Origin: VXYL01 sp965208525
GTDB lineage: Bacteria; Pseudomonadota; Gammaproteobacteria; Pseudomonadales; Azotimanducaceae
DNA: 64,000 bases
Assembly: GCA_965208525.1 (NCBI GenBank)
Contig: OZ242340.1
Coordinates: 2,170,001-2,234,000, forward strand
Direction: 5' to 3'
In this document: positions 9,245 through 16,705 of the stretch, piece by piece
Layout of the letters: every line of letters starts with the position of its first letter
How positions within the stretch are numbered: the stretch's first letter is position 1
Position numbers and translations under genes: made by a program
Notes under the pieces: model-generated
What the model was told of the DNA's origin: nothing
Seen by the model: the letters and a program-made list of their open reading frames with translations, nothing else
Databases searched by the model: none

Positions 9245-9460
9245 TTGGGTCCCTCCAGTAACGAGTCAAAAGGAGAATGTGCTGCATCGAAGTCGAACCC
9301 ACACCAACGTGTTGGCCGGGTGGGGCGGTCCCCAAAGCCACTCGGAGCGGGCCCCGTCACGCTCCTCGCGCCGAAGGCGAAGAAACCAAGGGCCAGCAGA
9401 TGCAACCAGCCTTCTCGCCGCGAGACGGGCGCGCGCCGCAGCTGGAGACGCCCAAGGCGC

Positions 9461-10783
9461 CTACGGGGTGGCCACCGGAATGATCCATGCATCATCCTGA
9501 ACTTCGCCCCCCATCTCCTCCCGGACGACCCGATCGACGATGCCAACCCCCGTCGCCGCCATGTTGGCGAAACTGTCCACGCCGTTCGGCGTCGGAAAGC
9601 CGGTGCGGGTTCGATGGATGTTGTAGCGCTCCGAGAACTTCTGCCCGAACATCTCCTCGATGCCCTGCTTGCCAGCCATGAAGCCGAGCAGCCCGCCCCA
9701 GGTAGCCGCCGGATTGTCGGAATCCCAGCCGGCCAGCACCGCGATCTTCACCGTCTCTTGATAGTCCCCCTCGCCGTAGAGCAGGCTGACGATGCTGGCA
9801 GCGAAGTTGATGCCGGAGGCGAAGCAGGCGTTGCAGAAGATCTCGCGCGAGGTCATGTCGTAGCCATCCTGCTGCTCGACCTGATAGCGCTGAAACACCT
9901 CGTCGCGAGCCTGCTCCCACGGCACGCCGGCGTCGTAGCGGCTCTTCACGAAGTCGTACATCTTCGCCGTGGTGGACTCATCCGGCAGCATCGAGCGCGC
10001 TTCGGCAGCCATCGCATGCACCTGCTCCCTTGACGGTTGGCTGCCATCGGCGGTCGCGGCGAGGGCGTGCATGACGACGTAGAAGTCCGACGCCAGCTTC
10101 GCCTCGCCACTCGCGGTGGTGCGGATCGGCAGGTGCGCCATCTCGAGCGCGATGTCGGGGCGTCCTGGCGCGAAGAGGCCAAAAATCTCGGTGGTGAGCT
10201 GCGCGTCGATCATTTCGCTCAGTTCGTTGTTGGCAGGATCGCTGGTCGCCGGCGGCACCATGCCTTCGTGCATCAGGTCGTGCGCGCGCTGGTTGGAGAC
10301 CCAGAGGAAGTTCTCGCCGCCGCCCCTGCCGTCGCTGAGCGGGGAGTTGTTCTCATCGAAGATGTGCGTCAGCCAGCCGTCGCGTATCTGCTCCCCGGTG
10401 AGCCGGCTGGTCCCGTGCTGCGCGAGCAGATGCTGGTACATGTACTCGATGTCGGTGTCGTCGTCCGCGCCCCAAATCTGGTTGGGTGCCCGCCGCACCC
10501 AATCGATGTTGTGCGACAGATCAGGTCGCCGGAAACCAAAGAAACTCGGCTGGTCCTCCTTACCCCAATCGTCCCGCGTGTAGAAGACGAGCTGCTCCCC
10601 CTCACCCACACCAATCTTGTCCATCTCCGTGACGATGCCCGTCCAGTTCGCAAGGCACTGACCGAGCCAAAAGCCCTGCAATTTCTCTGCATAGTCCGCG
10701 CGAGAAACCGTCAACTCCCCCGCGCCGGCACCCATCGCCAAAACCAGTGCCGCCATGGCCATGGCACGAAAAAGCCCTCGCAT
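9461..10783 (-). CDS. Exported ADP-ribosylglycohydrolase family protein
   Basis: A 440-residue protein with a signal peptide (MRGLFRAMAMAALVLAMGAGAG) and the two metal-site motifs of the ADP-ribosylglycohydrolase fold: WGADDDTDIEY in the N-terminal half and AGWDSDNPAATWGGLLG in the C-terminal half. Family members hydrolyse N- or O-glycosidic bonds of ADP-ribose or related ribosides. Export to the periplasm and adjacency to a ribose-type importer suggest cleavage of an extracellular glycoside, which is inference. The start at 10783 lies about nine bases after AGAAGGA. An in-frame ATG at 10792 is also possible. The unusual length compared with roughly 300-residue cytosolic members reflects the signal peptide and inserted loops. 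Confidence 0.85.
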   Translation of the reverse strand: MRGLFRAMAMAALVLAMGAGAGELTVSRADYAEKLQGFWLGQCLANWTGIVTEMDKIGVGEGEQLVFYTRDDWGKEDQPSFFGFRRPDLSHNIDWVRRAPNQIWGADDDTDIEYMYQHLLAQHGTSRLTGEQIRDGWLTHIFDENNSPLSDGRGGGENFLWVSNQRAHDLMHEGMVPPATSDPANNELSEMIDAQLTTEIFGLFAPGRPDIALEMAHLPIRTTASGEAKLASDFYVVMHALAATADGSQPSREQVHAMAAEARSMLPDESTTAKMYDFVKSRYDAGVPWEQARDEVFQRYQVEQQDGYDMTSREIFCNACFASGINFAASIVSLLYGEGDYQETVKIAVLAGWDSDNPAATWGGLLGFMAGKQGIEEMFGQKFSERYNIHRTRTGFPTPNGVDSFANMAATGVGIVDRVVREEMGGEVQDDAWIIPVATP

Positions 10784-10878
10784 GTTCTGCATTCCTTCTG
10801 GCCCTTTTGGAGGAGGCTGGCAAGTATCACCCACCGCTTCGACATCCGGCAACGCGGTAGCCCCGTAGCGGCGGGAGT

Positions 10879-12327
10879 TCAGCCCCCGGCGGCCTCGCGT
10901 TCGGTGCGCAAGTCCAGGATGCGTTGGGCGAGCCTTGCCCGGAGGCGCTCGTCGTCGCCGACGAGGCCCGAGGCGTACTCGAGGTGGCGGACGGCGCCGT
11001 TGTAGTCGCCATGGAGGGCGAAGTACTCGGCGCGGGCGCGGTGGATGCCGACGGTGCTGCCGGCGAGCACTTCGGTTTCGGCGAGCAGATACCAGATGTC
11101 CGAGTCGTGCGGTCGCTTCTGGGCGTGGCGCCAGAGGACGCGGCTGGCTTCGTCGTGGTCGCCCTTGGCGTTCAGGGCGCGGGCGTGGAGCATGGTCAGC
11201 GGGTCGTTATCCGGGTTGAGGTAAAGCTGGCGGTCGAGCACGTCGAGGGCCTCTTGTGATCGGTCGGCTTCGAGCAGCACGTCGGCCAACGAGGCGGTGG
11301 TGAGAATGCTGTCGGGGCGGCGTCCATGCAGCACCTGCATGGTGTCCGCGGCTTCGTCGAATTCGCCGGCACCGGCGAGCGCCACCGCCAGTTCGTAGAT
11401 GCCGGCGACGCGTTGCACCGAGCCGGGCTCTCCTTCCTTGGCGCGGGCGCGCGCCGCCACCACCGCTTGCTTCGGCGTGTCGGCGTAATGCACCCGCACT
11501 CGCGCGCGCATGAACTGGTAGTCGGCGGAGGGTTCGTATTCGCCTTTTGCCATGCGCGAGGCCTGATCGCGGGCGTCCGAGATGCGCGATTCGGTGAGCG
11601 GGTGGGTGAGCAGGAACTCCGGCGGGCGTTGGCTCATCGTGTGGCGGAAGGCGCGCTGCATCCGCTCGAACATGCGTGACACCCCTCTTGGATCGTACCC
11701 GGCTTCCGTGAGGATGTTCAGACCAATGCGGTCCGCCTCCTGCTCGCGGGTACGGCTGTAGCGCAGCATGGAGTCCTGGGCGAGGGCCTGGCTGCCCTGC
11801 ATGGTCGCCATGGCCGCATCGGCGTCACCGCCGGCGGCGATGATGGCGACGGAGGCCAGAACCCCCGCCAGCACGGACAGCGACATGCCTTGCATCTTTT
11901 CGACCTGGCGGGCGAAGTGGCGCTGGCTCAGGTGGGCGAGTTCGTGCGCCACCACCGAGGAATACTCGTGCACGTCCTCGGCATAGAGATAGAGGCCAAG
12001 GTTGATGCCGATGATGCCGCCGGGCACGGCGAAGGCGTTGATCTCCGGGCTGTCCACCAGCACGGGGTAGAGCACGGTCTCGTTCAAGTCTGCGTACTGG
12101 GCAAGGCCGCGGATGTTGACCTGCGTGAAGTACTTGAGCAGCGGGTCGTCCGAGGTCGGCACCTGGGCACGGATCTGCCGCAGCGCTTGTTGGCCGAGAG
12201 CTTTCTCTGCCTCCGGCGAGACGATCGCTGAGGAGGCATCGCCAAGCTCGGGCAACTCGTTGGTATGCGCGCCAGCGCTGCCCGCTGCGAGCGCCAGTGC
12301 AGCAACCGCTGTGTGCATGAGACGCAT
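10879..12327 (-). CDS. bepA: Periplasmic M48 metalloprotease/chaperone BepA-like, with TPR domain
   Basis: A 482-residue exported protein. A signal peptide covers about residues 1-20. An M48 peptidase domain carries HELAH at 128-132, with the third zinc ligand in REQEAD (around E195). The C-terminal half from about residue 270 consists of tetratricopeptide-type helices. BepA (YfgC) degrades or repairs stalled outer-membrane assembly substrates such as LptD at the BAM complex. The domain order and length match that family. Transcription runs leftward from the repeat-filled region shared with tusA. Paralogues such as LoiP lack the TPR half, which supports the BepA call. Confidence 0.9.
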   Translation of the reverse strand: MRLMHTAVAALALAAGSAGAHTNELPELGDASSAIVSPEAEKALGQQALRQIRAQVPTSDDPLLKYFTQVNIRGLAQYADLNETVLYPVLVDSPEINAFAVPGGIIGINLGLYLYAEDVHEYSSVVAHELAHLSQRHFARQVEKMQGMSLSVLAGVLASVAIIAAGGDADAAMATMQGSQALAQDSMLRYSRTREQEADRIGLNILTEAGYDPRGVSRMFERMQRAFRHTMSQRPPEFLLTHPLTESRISDARDQASRMAKGEYEPSADYQFMRARVRVHYADTPKQAVVAARARAKEGEPGSVQRVAGIYELAVALAGAGEFDEAADTMQVLHGRRPDSILTTASLADVLLEADRSQEALDVLDRQLYLNPDNDPLTMLHARALNAKGDHDEASRVLWRHAQKRPHDSDIWYLLAETEVLAGSTVGIHRARAEYFALHGDYNGAVRHLEYASGLVGDDERLRARLAQRILDLRTEREAAGG

Positions 12328-12339
12328 GGCGGCATCATA

Positions 12340-12816
12340 GCCGCAGCACGCGCGCCCTACGGGCGCGTTTGCAGTTCGCTACGCGAACTGCCAAAGGGCC
12401 GCGAATGCTCGTTCGCACCTTCAGCCGGGTGGGGGCCGCAGCACGCGCGCCCTACGGGCGCGTTTGCAGTTCGCTGCGCGAACTGCCAAAGGGCCGCGAA
12501 CACTCTTTCGCACCTTCAGCCGGGTGGGGGCCGCAGCACGCGCGCCCTACGGGCGCGTTTGCAGTTCGCTGCGCGAACTGCCAAAGGGCCGCGAACACTC
12601 TTTCGCACCTTCAGCCGGGTGAGGGGCCGCAGCACGCGCGCCCTACGGGCGCGTTTGCAGTTCGCTGCGCGAACTGCCAAAGGGCCGCGAACGCTCGTTC
12701 GCACCTTCAGCCGGGTGGGGGCCGCAGCACGCGCGCCCTACGGGCGCGTTTGCAGTTCGCTGCGCGAACTGCCAAAGGGCCGCGAACACTCTTTCGCACC
12801 TTCAGCCGGGTGAGGG
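12340..12816. repeat. Five tandem copies of a 95/96-bp structured repeat (bepA-tusA spacer)
   Basis: Copies start at 12340, 12435, 12530, 12626 and 12721 with no spacers. They are nearly identical. Differences are mostly at the CACTCTT/CGCTCGT site and in the copy-end G run (GTGGGGG or GTGAGGGG, giving 95 or 96 bases). Each unit can form three hairpins: CGCGCCC-TAC-GGGCGCG, GCAGTTCGC-TGC-GCGAACTGC, and GCGAA...TTCGC. The array fills the 532-base divergent gap between bepA and tusA, and I see no gene in it. All three forward frames are open over long stretches because of the base composition. That is not evidence of coding, since the 95-base period shifts frame each copy. Confidence 0.95.
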
Positions 12817-12859
12817 GCCGCCTTCTCCACCGCTGGCGCCTCGGTGCGATAATCCGCGC

Positions 12860-13120
12860 ATGGCCGCCCACATCAAAAACGATGAACCCGTGTTTCTCGA
12901 TGCCACGGGGCTGCGCTGCCCCATGCCGCTGCTCAAGGCGAAGAAGGCGTTGAACGAGATGGAGCCGGGCGTGCGCTTGCGCGTGGTGGCGACGGATCCC
13001 GGCTCCGTGCGCGACTTCGCCGTGTTCTCCGAACAGAGCGGCCACGCGCTGCTCGAGTCCGAGGAGCAAGACGGCCGCTACACGTACCTCTTGGAGAAGC
13101 GCGCCCGCCAGCGCGCATAG
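12860..13120 (+). CDS. tusA: TusA-family sulfurtransferase
   Basis: An 86-residue sulfur carrier of the TusA/SirA/YeeD family. It starts LDATGLRCPMPLLKAKKAL, with the CPxP motif at residues 20-23 whose cysteine carries the persulfide. In E. coli TusA relays sulfur to the TusBCD complex for tRNA 2-thiouridine, but TusA-like proteins also serve other sulfur routes. The gene stands immediately after the tandem repeat array. It is separated by five bases from the PerM-like transporter gene, so the two are probably co-transcribed. No other sulfur-relay genes occur in the window. Confidence 0.88.
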   Translation: MAAHIKNDEPVFLDATGLRCPMPLLKAKKALNEMEPGVRLRVVATDPGSVRDFAVFSEQSGHALLESEEQDGRYTYLLEKRARQRA

Positions 13121-13125
13121 AAGCC

Positions 13126-14295
13126 GTGCGCTTCGTCGAGGTCATCGGCGGCTGGGTCAACCGGCACTTCTCCAACGAGGAGGCGATCTTTCTGGTCGCC
13201 CTGATCGTTGCGGTGACGCTGGTGGTGCTCACCCTCGGAACCGTACTCGCGCCGGTGCTGGCGGGGCTGGTGTTCGCGTTCCTCCTGCAAGGGTTGGTGA
13301 AGGGCCTCGAGCGCTGGCATGTGCCGCGCATCGTTGCGGTGAGCTTTGCCGTGCTGCTACTGGTGGGTGCCTTGGTGCTTGTGTCCGTTGGCGTGCTGCC
13401 CTTGGTGTGGCGGCAGCTTGAGGAATTCGTGGCGGCGTTGCCAGACTTCATCGCCGAGGTGGGATCTGCACTCGCGGAGTTGCCGGAGCGCTACCCGACG
13501 GTGTTCCCGCAGGAACGGGTGAACGGGTGGATCGACACCATGAGCAATCAGGTAGCGAACCTCGGCACGACGGTGCTGCAAGCGCTGGTGGCACAGGTGT
13601 CGAACGTCTTTCAGCTGCTCATCTTTCTGGTGCTTGCGCCCATCTCGGTGTTCTTCTTCCTGAAGGACAGCGACCGCTTGATGGCGGCTTTAGAACGAGC
13701 GCTGCCGCCACAGCGGCGGCTGCTGACCCGCGTTGGCCGCGAGATGAACGCCCAGATCGCCAACTACGTGCGCGGCAAGGTGGTGGAGATCGTCATCGTG
13801 GGCCTCGCTTCGTACATCACCTTTGTGCTCCTCGGCCTCAACTATGCTGCGTTGCTCGGAGTGGTGGTGGGCCTGTCCGTGCTCGTGCCATTCGTCGGCG
13901 CCGCAGTGGTGACCGTGCCGGTGGCCGCGGTGGGACTGTTGCAGCACGGCTGGTCCATCGAACTCGCCTACGTGATGGGCGCCTACGCTGTCATCCAGGC
14001 CATCGACGGCAACGTGCTGGTGCCGCTGCTCTTCTCCGAGGCAGTAAACCTGCACCCCATAGCCATCATCGTCGCCGTCCTCGCCTTCGGCGGCATCTGG
14101 GGCTTCTGGGGCGTCTTCTTCGCCATCCCGCTCGCGACCCTCATCAAGGCGGTGTACAACGCCTGGCCGAGCAAGGTCGAGGATGAGGGCGAGCAACCAC
14201 CGCCCGACCAGCTCCCCCAATCCCCGACCCGTCCCAACCCACCTGACCTTCGCGGGCGGCCGTCGTGGCGACCGCCAGATGACGACCGGTCGTGA
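13126..14295 (+). CDS. AI-2E family transporter / PerM-like permease
   Basis: A 389-residue inner-membrane protein with about eight transmembrane helices. It has paired N-terminal helices (residues ~17-55 and 66-90), a soluble stretch rich in glutamate and valine, then the family-typical helices containing LAPISVFFFLKDSDRL, LGLNYAALLGVVVGLSVLVPFVGA and AFGGIWGFWGVFFAIPLATLI. The C-terminal tail is proline-rich and charged. Members export AI-2 or act as sodium/proton antiporters; the substrate here is unknown. The start is GTG at 13126, five bases after the tusA stop. A tusA-perM pairing recurs in gammaproteobacteria. Confidence 0.88.
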   Translation: MRFVEVIGGWVNRHFSNEEAIFLVALIVAVTLVVLTLGTVLAPVLAGLVFAFLLQGLVKGLERWHVPRIVAVSFAVLLLVGALVLVSVGVLPLVWRQLEEFVAALPDFIAEVGSALAELPERYPTVFPQERVNGWIDTMSNQVANLGTTVLQALVAQVSNVFQLLIFLVLAPISVFFFLKDSDRLMAALERALPPQRRLLTRVGREMNAQIANYVRGKVVEIVIVGLASYITFVLLGLNYAALLGVVVGLSVLVPFVGAAVVTVPVAAVGLLQHGWSIELAYVMGAYAVIQAIDGNVLVPLLFSEAVNLHPIAIIVAVLAFGGIWGFWGVFFAIPLATLIKAVYNAWPSKVEDEGEQPPPDQLPQSPTRPNPPDLRGRPSWRPPDDDRS

Positions 14296-14381
14296 AGGGC
14301 CTCAGAGTCGCGCGGCGAGCAGCCCACCTGCAAGTGCGGCTTGCCACGCGAAGTTCCGTTCGCGGCGCCGCCCGACCGCAG

Positions 14382-14936
14382 TCACCCCCGTAGTTTCCGG
14401 TACCGCGGACCGCCCGGCACCCACCAACCCGCAACCTTGCGCACGGCCGGGTGTGGATCGTGCTGGTGCGCGTGCTGAATTGCCGTCCGTGCTGCCTCGC
14501 TGCGCAGCACAGACGGCCCCAGCATTCCGGCCGCCTGCTGGCGCACGTTGCGATCGTCGTCATGCAAGAGCGCCTGGACGACCATGGGGATGACGTCGTC
14601 CTCTCCGGGTCGGCAAGTCCCTTCCTTGCAGCGGTCGCAGGCGAGGGCATGGATCGACCAGGCGCGCACGCCCGGATGCCAGTGATCGACGTTGGCCGCC
14701 AGTTCCGGCAGCGCCTGCTCGTCCATGAAGTGATCGAGCACTTGGCAACAGGCTATGCGCACCTCGGGGTCCTCGTGCTTGAGCCCGGCCCGTACCGCCG
14801 GTGTCCCAGCTCGCCTGGCGGCCATCAGCTTGCGCAAAGCCATCTTTCGCCGATGCGGACTGGCCAGCATCTCAACCGCCTCGCCGAGCGTGTTGCCCGA
14901 CAGATCGATCACGGGGCGAGCGTTGTCTCGTGCCAT
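14382..14936 (-). CDS. HEAT-repeat protein with a conserved-looking cysteine motif
   Basis: A 184-residue protein made largely of paired helices of the HEAT/PBS-lyase type, for example AGLKHEDPEVRIACCQVLDHF and ALLHDDDRNVRQQAAGMLG. Between repeats lies CDRCKEGTC with an acidic follow-up (RPGEDDVIP), a CxxCx4C arrangement that could bind a metal. HEAT proteins of this size are usually protein-interaction scaffolds. The function here is unknown. It lies convergent to the PerM-like gene and upstream (on its own strand) of nothing obviously related. No clear Shine-Dalgarno sequence is seen at the ATG at 14936. Confidence 0.7.
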   Translation of the reverse strand: MARDNARPVIDLSGNTLGEAVEMLASPHRRKMALRKLMAARRAGTPAVRAGLKHEDPEVRIACCQVLDHFMDEQALPELAANVDHWHPGVRAWSIHALACDRCKEGTCRPGEDDVIPMVVQALLHDDDRNVRQQAAGMLGPSVLRSEAARTAIQHAHQHDPHPAVRKVAGWWVPGGPRYRKLRG

Positions 14937-14986
14937 GTCTGGTTAGTGTGAGGGGTACCGAGTTGGCCTAGACGATGTCCTGACGG

Positions 14987-16027
14987 TCAGGTTGAGTCTG
15001 CCGCCGCGGCCGGTCCGGGCATCAGACCTTGTACCAGCGTGTCGATGCGGTAGAGGCCGGTGCGGGAAGTCATGTAAAGCGTGTGGCCATCGTTGCCGAA
15101 GGCGGCGTTCGCAGGCAGTTCGGGTGTTCGGATGGTTCCAAGATGGTCCCCGTCGGGGCTGATGACCACGACGCCGCCCGGGCCGCTCGCCCAGATGTTG
15201 CCCAGGGTGTCAACGGCAAAGCCATCGGGTGCCCCCGGGTCTTCGCTGGCGGAGAGGTCGAGCAGCACTCGTCCTTCGCCGACGTTGAGATCGTCCGTGA
15301 GCGGAAAGGCCATCCACACCCGCTCCACGTCGGAGTTGGCGACATAGAGGGTGGTTTCGTCAGGGGAAAGGCCGATGCCGTTCGGCCGACTCATGACATC
15401 TGACAGGAGCGTCACGCTGCCGTCGGGGTCCAGCCGGTAGATGCCTTGGAATCCGAGTTCACCGGCCTCGGCGCTTGCCAAGCCGTAGGGCGGGTCGGTG
15501 AAGAACGCGGCGCCGCTCGAGTGGTAGACGATGTCGTTGGGGCTGTTGAGCCGCTTGCCGTCGTAGCGGTCGGCGAGGGTGACGCGGCCGCCGTCGGCTT
15601 CCATGCGCGCCACGCGACGATTGCCGTGTTCGCACAGTACCAGACGTCCTTCGAGGTCCAGGGTGAGGCCATTGGAGCCACCCACGCCGTTGGTTTCGAG
15701 TTCGGGGAGGAACACGGGGCTCAGAAACACGCTGGTGCCGTCGGACTCCGACCAACGGAACACCGTGTCGCCGGGAATGTCGCTGAACAGCAGATGGCCG
15801 TCGTCGCTGCCGCCTACCCAGACCGGCCCTTCGATGAACTGGAATCCCTCCGCGACCCGCTCGACGGCGGCGTCGGCGGCCAGCAGCCCGTCGAGCGGGT
15901 CGACGCTCTCCGGAGCGCTGGCTTCGGCGGACGCTCGTGCCTGCGGATCCTCGACGGGGTCGCCCCCGCCACAGGCCACCACGGTCAACAGCACCATGCA
16001 AGCGCAGAATCCGGCAACTTCACGCAT
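14987..16027 (-). CDS. SMP-30/gluconolactonase-like lipoprotein
   Basis: A 346-residue predicted lipoprotein: the signal sequence ends in LLTVVACGGG with the lipidation cysteine at residue 19. The mature part is a six-bladed beta-propeller of the SMP-30/gluconolaconase/LRE class, with FQFIEGPVW, GSNGLTLDLEGRL, NSPNDIVYHSSGAAFFTDPPYG and MSRPNGIGLSPDE, which carry the calcium-site Glu, Asn and Asp residues of the family. It would hydrolyse a sugar lactone or related ester in the periplasm. An extended Ala/Ser/Glu-rich linker follows the cysteine. The exact substrate is unknown. Confidence 0.85.
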   Translation of the reverse strand: MREVAGFCACMVLLTVVACGGGDPVEDPQARASAEASAPESVDPLDGLLAADAAVERVAEGFQFIEGPVWVGGSDDGHLLFSDIPGDTVFRWSESDGTSVFLSPVFLPELETNGVGGSNGLTLDLEGRLVLCEHGNRRVARMEADGGRVTLADRYDGKRLNSPNDIVYHSSGAAFFTDPPYGLASAEAGELGFQGIYRLDPDGSVTLLSDVMSRPNGIGLSPDETTLYVANSDVERVWMAFPLTDDLNVGEGRVLLDLSASEDPGAPDGFAVDTLGNIWASGPGGVVVISPDGDHLGTIRTPELPANAAFGNDGHTLYMTSRTGLYRIDTLVQGLMPGPAAAADST

Positions 16028-16134
16028 GTCAACACTCCTTGGAATCGACGTCTTCGTTGGGGCTGGGACGCACTCACTCTAACTTGCTTCGGACAGCACG
16101 CCTCGGCTGTCTCGCTCGGCGCATTGCCGCTTCA

Positions 16135-16542
16135 TCAAGCGTTGCCTTGCATCGCATGGAGGAAGCTCGAGCGGAACTGGATGCCCCAGTGGCCGTCTTG
16201 CAGGGTGGCGATCCAGAAGGTGTCGAAGCTGTGGTACACGGTTCGGTCGGCGTGGCAGCGGTCGTTGCGGATGGCGATGTGTGCCTTGTCTGTGCCGGCG
16301 TGCAGCACTTCAAGACTTGCGACGACCGTGTGGTGCCAGCCCTCCTCGCGCAAGCGGGACTCGCCGCGGCGGCAGCTAGCGATGAAGGTCTCGGCACTGT
16401 CGATGGTGGTGAACACGCCGTTCGCGAGGCGGATGTGCGGGTAGTTCAGCGTCTCGGCGTGGCGTTCGTGGTCCTGCGCGTTGAACGTGCGGATGAATGC
16501 TTCGACTGCCTCGACGCCCCGCTTGGCGCTCTCTTCGTTCAT
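16135..16542 (-). CDS. NTF2-like / SnoaL-type small protein
   Basis: A 135-residue protein with the cone-shaped alpha+beta fold pattern of the nuclear-transport-factor-2 superfamily: helix VEAFIRTFNAQDHERHAETL, then strand-rich segments VFTTIDSAETFIASC, HTVVASLEVLHAG and TFWIATLQDGHWGIQFRS. Such proteins are small-molecule enzymes, often isomerases or hydrolases, or ligand binders. No catalytic set can be named here. The start MNEESAK was preferred over an in-frame ATG six codons earlier because homologues begin near the first helix. It is divergent from the GPH symporter gene. Confidence 0.7.
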   Translation of the reverse strand: MNEESAKRGVEAVEAFIRTFNAQDHERHAETLNYPHIRLANGVFTTIDSAETFIASCRRGESRLREEGWHHTVVASLEVLHAGTDKAHIAIRNDRCHADRTVYHSFDTFWIATLQDGHWGIQFRSSFLHAMQGNA

Positions 16543-16705
16543 GTGATGTTTCCCTTGCACTTAAGCCCGCAGTATGTCCGAAAACGGCAGGCGCGGATTC
16601 GGTTGCGACTCTGGGTTAGGAGGTCGATTTTGGGGGTGCCTATGTGGGTGGGGGGTCTGTTAGCGTAGGGTTGCAAGTTCGTCGAGTCAGGGAAGAGGGG
16701 AAGGG

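Noticed and set aside
9283..9310. Possible tRNA T-arm (minus-strand GGTTCGAC)
   Set aside because: The flanking five bases do not pair, and no acceptor or anticodon stems could be formed around it.
12340..12816. CRISPR array
   Set aside because: Repeats are contiguous with no unique spacers, the unit is 95 bases and contains three hairpins, and no cas gene is in the window.
12265..12953. Open frames across the tandem array that translate to ARAPYGRVCSSLRE-type peptides
   Set aside because: The 95-base period shifts frame every copy, all forward frames are open alike, there is no Shine-Dalgarno, and the codon pattern is that of palindromic GC DNA. It is repeat DNA, not a gene.
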